NCBI RefSeq assembly: GCF_001402875.1 | Contig: NZ_CP012946.1 | Span: 1,094,001-1,158,000 of the forward strand | Reading direction: 5' to 3' | DNA from: Blastochloris viridis | GTDB lineage: Bacteria > Pseudomonadota > Alphaproteobacteria > Rhizobiales > Xanthobacteraceae | Length of the DNA: 64,000 nt | Shown here: piece by piece, positions 50,803 through 61,077 of the stretch | Layout of the letters: every line of letters starts with the position of its first letter | How positions within the stretch are numbered: position 1 is the stretch's first letter | Position numbers and translations under genes: made by a program | Notes under the pieces: generated by a model | The model's database searches: none | Seen by the model: the letters and a program-made list of their open reading frames with translations, nothing else | Told to the model about the DNA's origin: nothing

Positions 50803-50830
50803 TCCGGGCCGCGTCCTTTTGCGGCCCGGA
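50803..50830 (+). terminator. Hairpin after clpX
   Basis: A perfect 10-bp stem (TCCGGGCCGC/GCGGCCCGGA) with loop GTCCTTTT starts 8 bp after the clpX stop. No T-run follows, so termination may be partial and may allow read-through into lon. Confidence 0.65.
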
Positions 50831-51057
50831 CGCCCGTTCACGATGACATGTCTGTTTCGGGGGCGTTCCCGGCCGCTTGACACCCCCCCACCGGGTCGCC
50901 ACCTAACCGAGAGACGATCCGGTTCCGGGCAGGGCGCCCGATTGGCGGCACTTCGCCGTAAGTCGTGGCGGCTCGAGACCTACCGGCCCGAGGGCGGACC
51001 GAGCGGGATGCAAGTTGCGACCGCGCGGCCCCGTCGCCACCAAGAAAGGACAGGGCC

Positions 51058-53484
<2,427 letters not shown>

Positions 53485-53508
53485 CGGCTTCTGACCGCAT
53501 GATCGGCG

Positions 53509-53536
53509 CAATGGGCGGTCGCAAGGCCGCCCATTG
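53509..53536 (+). terminator. Terminator after lon
   Basis: A perfect 10-bp stem CAATGGGCGG/CCGCCCATTG with an 8-nt loop, 24 bp after the lon stop, followed by TCGTT. Confidence 0.7.
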
Positions 53537-53765
53537 TCGTTAATGCCCGGTAAATGACTGTCAAAGCAATTTTCGCTGAAAGAAACCTATATATTTCAGA
53601 TGGTTGTCGATGAGGCGTGCGGTACTTGAGGCTTCTTGCCCGCGTTCGGAGTTGATTGTGGGATCGGTGAGAATCGTTGTGCCGCTTGCATTTCCGCGGA
53701 ATCTGCCAATTCTTGCCGAGCAATCCGGCCCACGCCGGTGATTCTGGAATTGGAGGATTGGTCGT

Positions 53766-54041
53766 ATGACCAAGAATGAATTGGTCGCTGCCGTTGCGGA
53801 TCGTCTCGACTCCACCAAGACGGCTGCGGCCGCTGCGGTGGAGGCGACCTTCGACGTCATTGCGGCAGCGCTCAAGAAAGGCGACGACGTCAAGCTGATC
53901 GGCTTTGGCTCGTTCTCGGTGGTCAAGCGCGCCGCGCGCGAGGGCCGCAACCCGCGCACCGGCAAGCCGGTGAAGATCAAGGCGTCGAAGGCGCCGAAGT
54001 TCACGCCCGGCAAGGCGCTCAAGCAGATGGTCAATCGCTGA
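53766..54041 (+). CDS. hupB: DNA-binding protein HU-beta
   Basis: A 91-residue nucleoid protein that bends DNA. It starts MTKNELVAAVADRLDSTKTAAAAAVEATFDVI and has the beta-arm signature GFGSFSVVKRAAREGRNPRTGKPVKIKASKAPKFTPGKALK. The ATG follows a GGAGG ribosome site. The lon-hupB order is the standard one in Proteobacteria. The 230-bp upstream spacer is AT-rich by local standards and probably contains an independent promoter. Confidence 0.97.
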   Translation: MTKNELVAAVADRLDSTKTAAAAAVEATFDVIAAALKKGDDVKLIGFGSFSVVKRAAREGRNPRTGKPVKIKASKAPKFTPGKALKQMVNR

Positions 54042-54290
54042 CCTCACCGATACGGCAACGCTGGTGTGAGCCGATCCGGCCGCAATCGGCGGATGGGGCG
54101 GGGTTGGGCGTCAGCATTCGACCGCGTCCGCGGCCATCCCCGCGAGCGCGCACCCGGATCGGCCGGGCTGACGGTCGCCGAGGCGGCCGTTGGCTTTCAG
54201 CGATTTTGGCGATCCGGCACGGCAAGCTTGCCGGCTTGGCCCGGCCGGGATTACATCAGCCGATCTGCGCGTCCCAGGTGGAGGCGCGGC

Positions 54291-54367
54291 GGGCGGTTAG
54301 CTCAGCTGGTTAGAGCGACTGGTTTACACCCAGTAGGTCGGCGGTTCGAACCCGTCACCGCCCACCA
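54291..54367 (+). tRNA. tRNA-Val (anticodon UAC)
   Basis: A 77-nt cloverleaf with acceptor GGGCGGT/ACCGCCC, discriminator A and encoded CCA. The anticodon arm ACTGG-TTTACAC-CCAGT gives anticodon TAC. The T-arm is GGCGG-TTCGAAC-CCGTC, with one G-U pair. Confidence 0.97.
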
Positions 54368-54484
54368 ATGAAACCAAACGCGAAATTGAAACGTCGACGG
54401 TGTCGCGACGGGCTTCATCGTGGGGGCAACATCCCGGGCATCCGAGACACTCGGGGACGCCTGGCAATCAGGAGTTGGCTCATC

Positions 54485-54727
54485 ATGACGTCAGCGAGAT
54501 CGGGCGGCCGTTTCGCAGCCCGGATGAAGCGATTGGCGGATTTTCCGGGCGATGGCCCGCCGCCTGTCGACGAGGCGTGCGAATTGCTCTGCGAAGACCA
54601 CGTCGGCACCTATGTTCTGCCCTACCTCTGCTGGTGGGTGGACGGGACCTGGCGGCAGGCAGGGACCGGCGAGCCGGTGATGGCCGGGGTGGTGGCGTGG
54701 CGGAAATGGTCGGGCGGCGGCGGCTGA
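54485..54727 (+). CDS. Small conserved hypothetical protein
   Basis: An 80-residue protein with a basic N-terminus (TSARSGGRFAARMKRLADF) and a C-terminal segment VDEACELLCEDHVGTYVLPYLCWWVDGTWRQAGTGE that I recall from small hypothetical proteins of Hyphomicrobiales. The function is unknown. I chose the ATG at 54485, where the recognisable part begins; an ATG at 54368 directly after the tRNA is in frame but unconserved. It stands alone downstream of tRNA-Val. Confidence 0.6.
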   Translation: MTSARSGGRFAARMKRLADFPGDGPPPVDEACELLCEDHVGTYVLPYLCWWVDGTWRQAGTGEPVMAGVVAWRKWSGGGG

Positions 54728-55074
54728 CGTCCATCGTCACACATCCAGGATCGCCGTGTGAGCGGCTGGCGCCGATGACGGCGCATCACCTGCCCCGGCC
54801 GAGGAGTGACGGCGTCGGCGCAATGGCGGCTCCGAGAGGGCGGCAGCGGACCCGATGACGTGGGGCGATGGCAGTCTTGATAAAGGACGCCGCGGATTCG
54901 GTGGCGCGCGCCGCTGTGGCGGTCGAGCGCGGATACCGGATCGGGCGGGGCCCCGGCGGGGCGGAACGGCGGCTCTAAGTCGTTTGCCGAGCGCGGTTTC
55001 TGCCGCAAAACCGGTTCCCACTTTCGCGGAAAATGCACTAACGTCGGCGCCGCAAATTCGAGGCGGAGGGCGAC
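54728..55074. other. Gap upstream of binding-protein gene
   Basis: A 347-bp gap with no gene visible. Its right end contains a copy of the dispersed palindromic element (55002-55038). The remainder is GC-rich and featureless. Confidence 0.45.
55002..55038 (+). repeat. Dispersed palindromic repeat, copy 2 of 3
   Basis: A 37-bp element with arms CCGCAAAA/TTTCGCGG around ACCGGTTCCCAC, ending GAAAATGCAC. It ends 36 bp before the binding-protein start and is closely similar to the copy at 57752-57788. Confidence 0.75.
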
Positions 55075-56184
55075 ATGGTTACACGGCTCGGCTTGATGAG
55101 CGTAGCGGTGGCAGCGGTGCTGGCGGTGGCAGCACCGGCCGCGGCCGAGGCCCGCGAAGTGCGGGTGTTCAACTGGTCCGATTACATCGACGAGTCGACG
55201 CTGGAGGCCTTCACCAAGGAGACCGGCATCGAGGTGCGCTACAACGTGTTCGATTCGAACGAGACGTTGGAGACCCGCCTGCTGGCCGGCCGCACCGGCT
55301 ACGACGTGGTGGTGCCGTCCGGCAACTTTCTGCAGCGCCAGATCAAGGCCGGGGTGTTTCGCAAGCTCGACAAGTCGAAGCTGCCGAACCTCGTCAACGC
55401 CTGGCCGTTCGTCACCGAAAAACTCGCGGTCTACGATCCCGGCAACGAGTACGGCGTCAACTACATGTGGGGCACCACCGGGCTCGGCTACAATGTCGAG
55501 ATGGTGCGCCAGCGCCTGGGCGATGAGCCGATCGATTCGTGGTCGATTGTGTTCGATCCGGCCAAGCTCGCCAAGCTGAAGGACTGCGGCATCCACGTGC
55601 TCGACGCGCCGGATGAGTTGATCCCGGCGGCGATGGCCTATCTCGGGCTCGATCCCCACAGCCGCGACAAAGCGGATTTCGAGAAGGCCGAGCAATTGCT
55701 GGCGCCGCTGCGGCCGTTCATTCGCAAATTCCACTCGTCCGAGTACATCAACGCGCTCGCCAACGGCGACATCTGCTTCGCGGTCGGCTGGTCGGGCGAC
55801 ATCCTGCAGGCCAAGAAGCGCGCCGCCGAGGCCGCCGAGAACACCGGCCGCAAGGTCGAGGTCGGCTATGCCATTCCGCGCGAAGGCACGCTGATGTTCT
55901 TCGACAACTTCGCCATTCCGAAGGATGCCAAGAACGTTGACGAGGCCCACGCCTTCATCAACTTCATGCTGCGACCGGAGATCGCGGCGAAGAACTCCAG
56001 CGCCGTCAGCTATGCCAACGGCAACCTCGCCAGCCAGCCGCTGATCGACCCGGCGGTGCGCGACGACCCTGCGGTCTATCCGCCGGAGGCGACGCTGGCC
56101 AAGCTGTTCATCAACCAGCCGTGGGACGCCGCCACCCAGCGCATGGGAACCCGGATGTGGACCAAGTTCAAGACCGGCCGCTGA
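55075..56184 (+). CDS. Polyamine ABC transporter substrate-binding protein
   Basis: A 369-residue periplasmic protein of the PotF/SpuD class that binds putrescine or spermidine. It has a signal peptide (residues 1-24, ending AAAEA) and the family opening VRVFNWSDYIDESTLEAFTKETGIEVRYNVFDSNETLETRLLAG. Further blocks are YDVVVPSGNFLQRQIKAGVF, YGVNYMWGTTGLGYN and IPREGTLMFFDNFAIPKDAKN. No permease or ATPase genes are adjacent, so it must work with a transporter encoded elsewhere. The ATG follows GGCGGAGG. A terminator hairpin follows the stop. Confidence 0.92.
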   Translation: MVTRLGLMSVAVAAVLAVAAPAAAEAREVRVFNWSDYIDESTLEAFTKETGIEVRYNVFDSNETLETRLLAGRTGYDVVVPSGNFLQRQIKAGVFRKLDKSKLPNLVNAWPFVTEKLAVYDPGNEYGVNYMWGTTGLGYNVEMVRQRLGDEPIDSWSIVFDPAKLAKLKDCGIHVLDAPDELIPAAMAYLGLDPHSRDKADFEKAEQLLAPLRPFIRKFHSSEYINALANGDICFAVGWSGDILQAKKRAAEAAENTGRKVEVGYAIPREGTLMFFDNFAIPKDAKNVDEAHAFINFMLRPEIAAKNSSAVSYANGNLASQPLIDPAVRDDPAVYPPEATLAKLFINQPWDAATQRMGTRMWTKFKTGR

Positions 56185-56189
56185 GACGA

Positions 56190-56214
56190 GGCGCCGGCGT
56201 GACAGGCCGGCGCC
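56190..56214. terminator. Bidirectional terminator
   Basis: A perfect 9-bp stem GGCGCCGGC/GCCGGCGCC with a 7-nt loop and CGTTTC after it, in the 34-bp gap between the convergent binding-protein and DUF1236 genes. Confidence 0.8.
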
Positions 56215-56218
56215 CGTT

Positions 56219-56626
56219 TCACTCGATGATCTGGACGATGCGGTGGGTATGCGGATCCACCAGCACCGTGCGGTTGTTGACCACGGTGTAGCGATAGTTC
56301 TTCACGCCGTATTCGTGCGGGACCTCGTAATAGGTGACGCCCGAGGACGGCAATTCCGAACCCTCCACCACCTCGCCGTCATAGCGGTACGACGAGTGCT
56401 TCTTCTTCACCACATACTCGCGAAACCGCGGCCGGGTGTCCTCGGTGAGGCCGCCGAGGATGGCGCCGCCGACGCCGCCGACCACGGCGCCGACCGGACC
56501 GCCGACAACCGCGCCGCCGACGGCGCCCGCTGCAGCGCCGCCGACGGCGCGATCCTGGGCTTGCGCGGTCAGCGGAGCCACCACGACAGCCAGGAGCGCG
56601 GTCGCGGCGAGAAGCTTGTTTCGCAT
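56219..56626 (-). CDS. DUF1236 secreted protein with glycine-rich segment
   Basis: A 135-residue exported protein. Signal peptide at residues 1-23 (LLAATALLAVVVAPLTAQAQ), then a glycine-zipper-like stretch (VGGAAAGAVGGAVVGGPVGAV) that could insert into a membrane, then a DUF1236 C-terminal domain (YYEVPHEYGVKNYRYTVVNNRTVLVDPHTHRIVQIIE). The family is abundant in Hyphomicrobiales and its function is unknown. It is monocistronic and convergent with the binding-protein gene. Confidence 0.82.
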   Translation of the reverse strand: MRNKLLAATALLAVVVAPLTAQAQDRAVGGAAAGAVGGAVVGGPVGAVVGGVGGAILGGLTEDTRPRFREYVVKKKHSSYRYDGEVVEGSELPSSGVTYYEVPHEYGVKNYRYTVVNNRTVLVDPHTHRIVQIIE

Positions 56627-56729
56627 GGTGTTTTCCCGTTTTTTCCGAGCCGTTCGGCTCTGGTCGGGCCACCAACGTCAGGCTGTCGCAGGTGTTCCTT
56701 GAACGGGGACAGAATGCGCGGCGCCGCAA

Positions 56730-57683
56730 TCACCGCCAGCGGCGGTGCAGCCACAGCCACTGCTCGGGATACTCGCGCACCCAGCCCTCGATCATCGAGG
56801 TGATCAGCTGCATCGAGGCCTGGATGTCGACGGTGCCGTCGGCCTCGCGCGGCAGCTCGATCCGGTCGGTCAGCTCAAGCCGGAACTTGTGCTCCGGCAG
56901 GCGGATCACCCGCACGCCGTGGACCGGCACGTCCGGATAGAGCCGGGCGAGGCGGGCGATGGTGGGGTTGGCCATGCAGCGCCGGCCGAAGAACGTCACC
57001 GGCACGCCGCGGCCGAAGCGCTGGTCGACCAGCATGCCGAGGTGTTCGCCGCGCTCCAGCACCGCGGCCATGGTCAGCACCGCGTCGGGGCCCGACGCGA
57101 TCAGCGAGCCCATCGAGTTCTGCCGCACCGTCTCGATCGCGGCGGCGATCTTGAGGTTGTTGGGGGCGCGGTAGAGCACGGCGGCCTTCATGCCGTGGGC
57201 GGCGGCGGCAACCGCCGGCAGCTCCCAGTTGGCGAGGTGGGCGGCGAACACCAGCGCCGGCTTGCCGTCGTCGCGCAACTGGCCGTAGAGCTTCGACGAC
57301 GGGCTGTCGATGCGGCCGCCGGGCTTGGGCTCGGTGCCGGCGAAATCCCACAGCCGGTCGAGGTGGGCAAACTCGCCGGCGACGCGGCCGAGGTTCTCCC
57401 AGCAGCCGGCCAAGAGCGCCTCGATCTCGGCGTCGGTCTTGGACGGGAAGGCGGCGCGCAGATTGGCGCGGCCGGTCTTGCTGACCGGCAGATAGGGCCC
57501 GGCCTTGCGGGCGATGGCGCCCATCACGTCGCTCATGCGGTCGGGATCGGCGCGCCGCGCCAGCCTGAGCGCGCCGAGGGTGATCGCCGCGAACAGGGTG
57601 TCGAGCACGGCGAGGCCGGCGCGGCTGGCAAGATAGCGGGCGCGGGCGAGCCGCAGCTTGGCGCGGAGGACGTGATAGCGCAT
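56730..57683 (-). CDS. lpxXL: Lipid A acyltransferase, LpxXL-type
   Basis: A 317-residue LpxL/HtrB-family membrane-associated acyltransferase. The catalytic HX4E motif is present as HLANWE, and the family blocks YRAPNN, DQRFGRGVPVTFFGRR and WLWLHRRW are clear. An N-terminal hydrophobic helix anchors it. Its place at the end of a cluster with ketosynthases, a reductase and an MDR dehydrogenase matches the rhizobial acpXL-lpxXL locus, where the enzyme moves a very-long-chain hydroxyacyl group from AcpXL to lipid A. The chain preference is inferred from context, not seen. Confidence 0.85.
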   Translation of the reverse strand: MRYHVLRAKLRLARARYLASRAGLAVLDTLFAAITLGALRLARRADPDRMSDVMGAIARKAGPYLPVSKTGRANLRAAFPSKTDAEIEALLAGCWENLGRVAGEFAHLDRLWDFAGTEPKPGGRIDSPSSKLYGQLRDDGKPALVFAAHLANWELPAVAAAAHGMKAAVLYRAPNNLKIAAAIETVRQNSMGSLIASGPDAVLTMAAVLERGEHLGMLVDQRFGRGVPVTFFGRRCMANPTIARLARLYPDVPVHGVRVIRLPEHKFRLELTDRIELPREADGTVDIQASMQLITSMIEGWVREYPEQWLWLHRRWR

Positions 57684-57751
57684 CGGGTCAAAAACGCTCA
57701 GCTTAACTCGATCGCCGTGGGGCGATAAGTTTTTGAATTATCGCATTTTCG

Positions 57752-57788
57752 TTCGCAAAACCGGTTCCCACTTTTGCGGAAAATGCTC
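57752..57788 (+). repeat. Dispersed palindromic repeat, copy 3 of 3
   Basis: A 37-bp element with perfect arms CGCAAAA/TTTTGCG around CCGGTTCCCAC, ending GAAAATGCTC. It overlaps the stop codon of the dehydrogenase gene by 2 bp. Confidence 0.75.
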
Positions 57789-58809
57789 AGAACGTCACGA
57801 TGATCTTGCCGAACACCTTGCGGCTCTCCAGCCGCTCCAGGCCCTCGGCGAAGCGCTCGACCGGCAGCTCGGTGTCGATCACCGGCGCCATGCCGCTGGC
57901 GATCTTGTCCAGCGAGCGGCGGATCGCCGCCATCGGCGCGCCGAACGAGCCGATGATGCGGAACTGCTGCTGGAACAGCTGCATCAAATTCATCTGCACC
58001 GAGACGCCCGAGGTCGAGCCGCAGGTGACGAGGCGGCCGCCGCGCTTGAGGCAGAGCAGCGAGTCGTTCCAGGTCTCGGCGCCGACGTGCTCGAACACCA
58101 CGTCGACGCCCTTCTTGCCGGTCAGCTTGCGGGTGATGGTGGCGAAGCGCTGGGTGCGGTAGTTGATGACGTGGTCGGCGCCCAGCGCCTTGGCCTTCTC
58201 GGCCTTGTCGTCGTCGCCGACCGTGGTGATGACGGTGCAGCCGATCGCCTTGGCCATCTTGATCGCCACCGTGCCGATGCCGGAGCCGCCGGCCTGCACC
58301 AGGATGGTCTCGCCGGGTTCGAGCTTGGCGTTGTCGAACAGCATGTGCTCGACGGTGGAGAACGCAATCGGCGCGCAGGCGGCGGCCTGGAACGAGATGC
58401 CGGCCGGCACCGCAATGGTGAGGCGGGCGGGATGGTTCATCACGTCGCGGGCGAAGCCGTCGACGTGGAAGCCGAGCACCCCGGCGACGTTTTCGCACAG
58501 ATTGTCGCGGCCCTCGCGGCAGGCCTTGCAGGTGTTGCAGGTCAGCGCGCCATACATCACCACCGGCTGGCCCACGGTGAAATCGGTCACGCCCTCGCCG
58601 AGCGCCACAATCTCGCCGGCGGCCTCCGCGCCCACCACCAGCGGCAGGGCGCGCTTGGCGAACGCCATGCCGCGGAAACCCCACACGTCGATGTGGTTGA
58701 GGCCGATCGCCTTGACGCGGATCTGCACCTCGCCGGCGGCCGGCGGCGCCGGCGGGGCGAGGTCATCCAGCCGCAGGTCGCGGTCACCGTGGAGTCTGAG
58801 CGCACGCAT
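57787..58809 (-). CDS. MDR-family dehydrogenase/reductase of the VLCFA cluster
   Basis: A 340-residue medium-chain dehydrogenase/reductase. The Rossmann motif is AGGSGIGTVAIKMAKAIG. A structural zinc lobe is present with Cys91, Cys94, Cys97 and Cys105 (CNTCKACREGRDNLC). The catalytic-zinc ligands are absent: GLNHIDVW stands where alcohol dehydrogenases have GxCxxD, and GAEAAGE replaces GHExxG. This suggests a reductase of the quinone/enoyl type that keeps only the structural zinc. In rhizobia this gene sits beside lpxXL and probably serves enoyl reduction in very-long-chain acyl synthesis; that is inference. Confidence 0.82.
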   Translation of the reverse strand: MRALRLHGDRDLRLDDLAPPAPPAAGEVQIRVKAIGLNHIDVWGFRGMAFAKRALPLVVGAEAAGEIVALGEGVTDFTVGQPVVMYGALTCNTCKACREGRDNLCENVAGVLGFHVDGFARDVMNHPARLTIAVPAGISFQAAACAPIAFSTVEHMLFDNAKLEPGETILVQAGGSGIGTVAIKMAKAIGCTVITTVGDDDKAEKAKALGADHVINYRTQRFATITRKLTGKKGVDVVFEHVGAETWNDSLLCLKRGGRLVTCGSTSGVSVQMNLMQLFQQQFRIIGSFGAPMAAIRRSLDKIASGMAPVIDTELPVERFAEGLERLESRKVFGKIIVTF

Positions 58810-58945
58810 GGGGATAATACTCCGATGGCACGCCGCGGGCGCCGGCTGCGGCGGCAGGGGACTCGCGGCGAGGCTGGTGGGGGGCTATAGACTGGCGCCG
58901 CCGCCGTCAACAGCACGGACGGCCGAGCGGAGGGGGAAGTACGGC

Positions 58946-59392
58946 ATGTCGGACCTTGGACTACAGCAGCAACCGGCGCCCGCCAAGCCGAAGCCGCGCC
59001 GACGCGGCTTTTGGGCCTGGCTCGGCTTTTCGATCGTCGTGACCATGGTGACGACGATGAGCGTCGGCCTCCTGTGCTATCATACCGGCTTTCTGCGCAT
59101 CCCATTTATCGCCAACACCGTGTGCGGCTCGGGGCTGCAGATCGGCTTCGTGCTGACCGAGTATCCCAACCCGCAGACCGGCTTGACCCTGGTCGACAAG
59201 CAGCTTGGATGCTTCGACATGACCGGGCAGCTGGTCGGCGGCGCGAGCTTTGCCATGCTGAAGCTGTGGCTGATCGGCGCGGTGATCTGGAGCGGCGTGC
59301 TCGAGGCGCTGCTGGGTTGGCGGCGGCGCTGGGAGTTGCGCCGCGCCGAGCAAGAGGCGAAGGACGCTACCGCGAACCTGGCGCGGCACTGA
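58946..59392 (+). CDS. Hypothetical membrane protein opposite the VLCFA cluster
   Basis: A 148-residue protein that I do not recognise. It has a Pro/Lys-rich N-terminus (PAPAKPKPRRRG), a first transmembrane helix at about residues 27-50, a loop with two cysteines (NTVCGSG and KQLGCFDM) and a second helix at about 104-125, with a charged C-terminal tail. The two cysteines could pair in the periplasm. ATG at 58946 has GGAGGGGGA 9-17 nt upstream. It is the only plus-strand gene inside the otherwise minus-strand lipid cluster, divergent from the dehydrogenase. Confidence 0.6.
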   Translation: MSDLGLQQQPAPAKPKPRRRGFWAWLGFSIVVTMVTTMSVGLLCYHTGFLRIPFIANTVCGSGLQIGFVLTEYPNPQTGLTLVDKQLGCFDMTGQLVGGASFAMLKLWLIGAVIWSGVLEALLGWRRRWELRRAEQEAKDATANLARH

Positions 59393-60309
59393 CCGCACGG
59401 CCAGGCGGTGCCCGGCACCCCGCCGCACGGCTGAGGGCGCGCCGGCCCTGTGGCTGGCGCGCGAACCTCGACCTGTCGTCCCCGGCGAGCATCGCGAAGC
59501 GATGCGAGGAAAGGGGACCCATGATCCGCGAGGCTTGCGGGAATGCGCAGCGGCCGGCGTCGCGGCGATGGGCATCAGGTCGCGGATCGTGGATCCTCGG
59601 GTCTCGGCAAAGCCTCGCCCGAGGATGACGGGTTGGGGTTCCCTCGCCCGAGGATGACGGGTTGAGGTTCCCTCGCTCGGGGATGACGCGAGGGTGGTGC
59701 GCTGGGCTCGCCCGAGGACGACGCGCTGAGGTGGTGCGCGAGGCTCGACCTGTCGTCCCCGGCGAGCATCGCGAAAAGCGATGCGAGGGAAGGGGACCCA
59801 TGATCCGCGAGGCTTGTGGGGAATGCGCAGCGGCCGGCGTCGCGGCGAAGGGCATCAGGTCGCGGATCGTGGATCCTCGGGTCTCGGCAAAGCCTCGCCC
59901 GAGGATGACGGGTTGGGGTTCCCTCGCCCGCGGATGACAGGTCGAGGTTTGCGCGCTGGGCTCGCCCGAGGACGACGCGCTGAGGTTTCCGCGCGAACCA
60001 CGACCTGTCGTCCCCGGCGAGCATCGCGAAGCGATGCGAGGGAAGGGGACCCATGATCCGCGAGGCTTGCGGGAATGCGCAGCGGCCGGCGTCGCGGCGA
60101 AGGGCATTTAAGTCGCGGATCATGGATCCTCGGGTCTCGGCAAAGCCTCGCCCGAGGATGACGGGTTGAGGGTCCCTCGCCCGCGGATGACAGGTCGAGG
60201 TTTGCGCGAGCCTCGCCCCGAGGATGACGCGCTGAGGTTTCCTCGCCCGCGGCTCGGCCGGCAGCGACGGCGCGGCGGCGGCGCTCAGCGCTGCAGGCGG
60301 CGGCGGCGC
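59393..60309. repeat. Intergenic array of three ~250-bp repeat units
   Basis: No gene is visible in these 917 bp. Three long imperfect units begin at 59469, 59746 and 60001 (periods 277 and 255 bp) and end near 60240. Each starts CGACCTGTCGTCCCCGGCG, contains the palindrome CATCGCGAAGCGATG, then GGGGACCCATGATCCGCGAG and TGGATCCTCGGGTCTCGGCA. The units end in reiterated CTCGCCCGAGGATGACG-type blocks. A shorter relative occurs at 22229-22275. The open frames over it follow the repeats and are not credible genes. Confidence 0.85.
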
Positions 60310-60322
60310 TCAGCGCTGCAGG
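60273..60322. repeat. 25-bp exact tandem duplication at fabG-like stop
   Basis: Two identical 25-bp units at 60273-60297 and 60298-60322 contain GCGCTCAGCGCTGCAGG. The second contains the stop codon and last codons of the fabG-like gene; the first is a copy just beyond it. This looks like recent slippage. Confidence 0.9.
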
Positions 60323-61077
60323 GTGAGGGTGTTCGACAGCCCGCCGTCGACCACCAGCGTCTGGCCGGTGATGGCGGCCGCCGGCGGCGACAGCAGGAAG
60401 GCGGCGAGACCCGCTACTTCTTCCGGCTTGACGAAGCGGCCGAGCGGGATCTGCGCTTCCATCTTCTCGCGGAAGGCGGCGTAGGGCGCCAGCATCTCGG
60501 TGTCGACGAAGCCGGGCGCGATGACGTTGACGGTGATGCCGCGCTTGGCGCTTTCGGCCGCCAGCGTCTGGGCATAGCCGATCAGCGCCGCCTTGGAGGC
60601 GCCGTAGGGGGCGTTGCCCTGGCTGCCTCGCAACGCCGCGATCGAGCCGATGGCGATGATGCGGCCGGCGCGCGCCCGCACCATGCCGCGCCCCAACGCT
60701 TTGCAGAGGCGGGTGAACGACCAGTAGTTCACCTGCATCAGCACCTCGGCCTTGTCCTGGTCCATCATCAAAGCCAGCGTGTCGTAGGGCATGCCGGCAT
60801 TGTGGACGAAGCCGAAATAGCTGTCGTCGGCCGCCGCGGCGGCGAACGCTTCCACCGCCGCCTTGTCGGCGAGGTCCAGCGCGCGAGCCTCGAAGGTCTG
60901 GCCGGGGTGGGCGGCACCGAGCTCGGCAAGCAACGCGTCCGCTTCGGCCGAGGCCGAGCGGTAGGTGAACGTCACGTCGAAGCCGGCCGCCGCCAGCGCG
61001 CGCACGGTGGCGGCGCCGACACCGCGGCCGCCGCCGGTGAGCAGCACGCGGCGATTCTTGGCAGATTCGGCCATCAT
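60310..61077 (-). CDS. 3-oxoacyl-ACP reductase (SDR), FabG-like
   Basis: A 255-residue short-chain dehydrogenase/reductase. The NAD(P)-binding motif is LLTGGGRGVGAAT near residue 13, the NAG-type block is VHNAGMPYD, and the catalytic Tyr-Lys pair is in YGASKAALIGYA with the Ser in IAIGSIAAL. Its ATG overlaps the stop of the upstream ketosynthase gene by 4 bp (ATGA), so it belongs to the same operon. It probably reduces the 3-ketoacyl-AcpXL intermediate. Other SDR substrates cannot be excluded. Confidence 0.87.
   Translation of the reverse strand: MMAESAKNRRVLLTGGGRGVGAATVRALAAAGFDVTFTYRSASAEADALLAELGAAHPGQTFEARALDLADKAAVEAFAAAAADDSYFGFVHNAGMPYDTLALMMDQDKAEVLMQVNYWSFTRLCKALGRGMVRARAGRIIAIGSIAALRGSQGNAPYGASKAALIGYAQTLAAESAKRGITVNVIAPGFVDTEMLAPYAAFREKMEAQIPLGRFVKPEEVAGLAAFLLSPPAAAITGQTLVVDGGLSNTLTLQR

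Noticed and set aside
59575..60123. Open frames across the 59.4-60.3 kb repeat array
   Set aside because: Their peptides repeat with the DNA units and change frame between copies, so they are by-products of the repeat and not genes.
59469..60240. CRISPR array
   Set aside because: The units are about 250 bp long and imperfect, without short identical repeats, unique spacers or cas genes.
61074..61077. Possible frameshift or fusion between ketosynthase and reductase genes
   Set aside because: The ATGA overlap is a normal coupled stop/start, and both proteins are full length with intact motifs.
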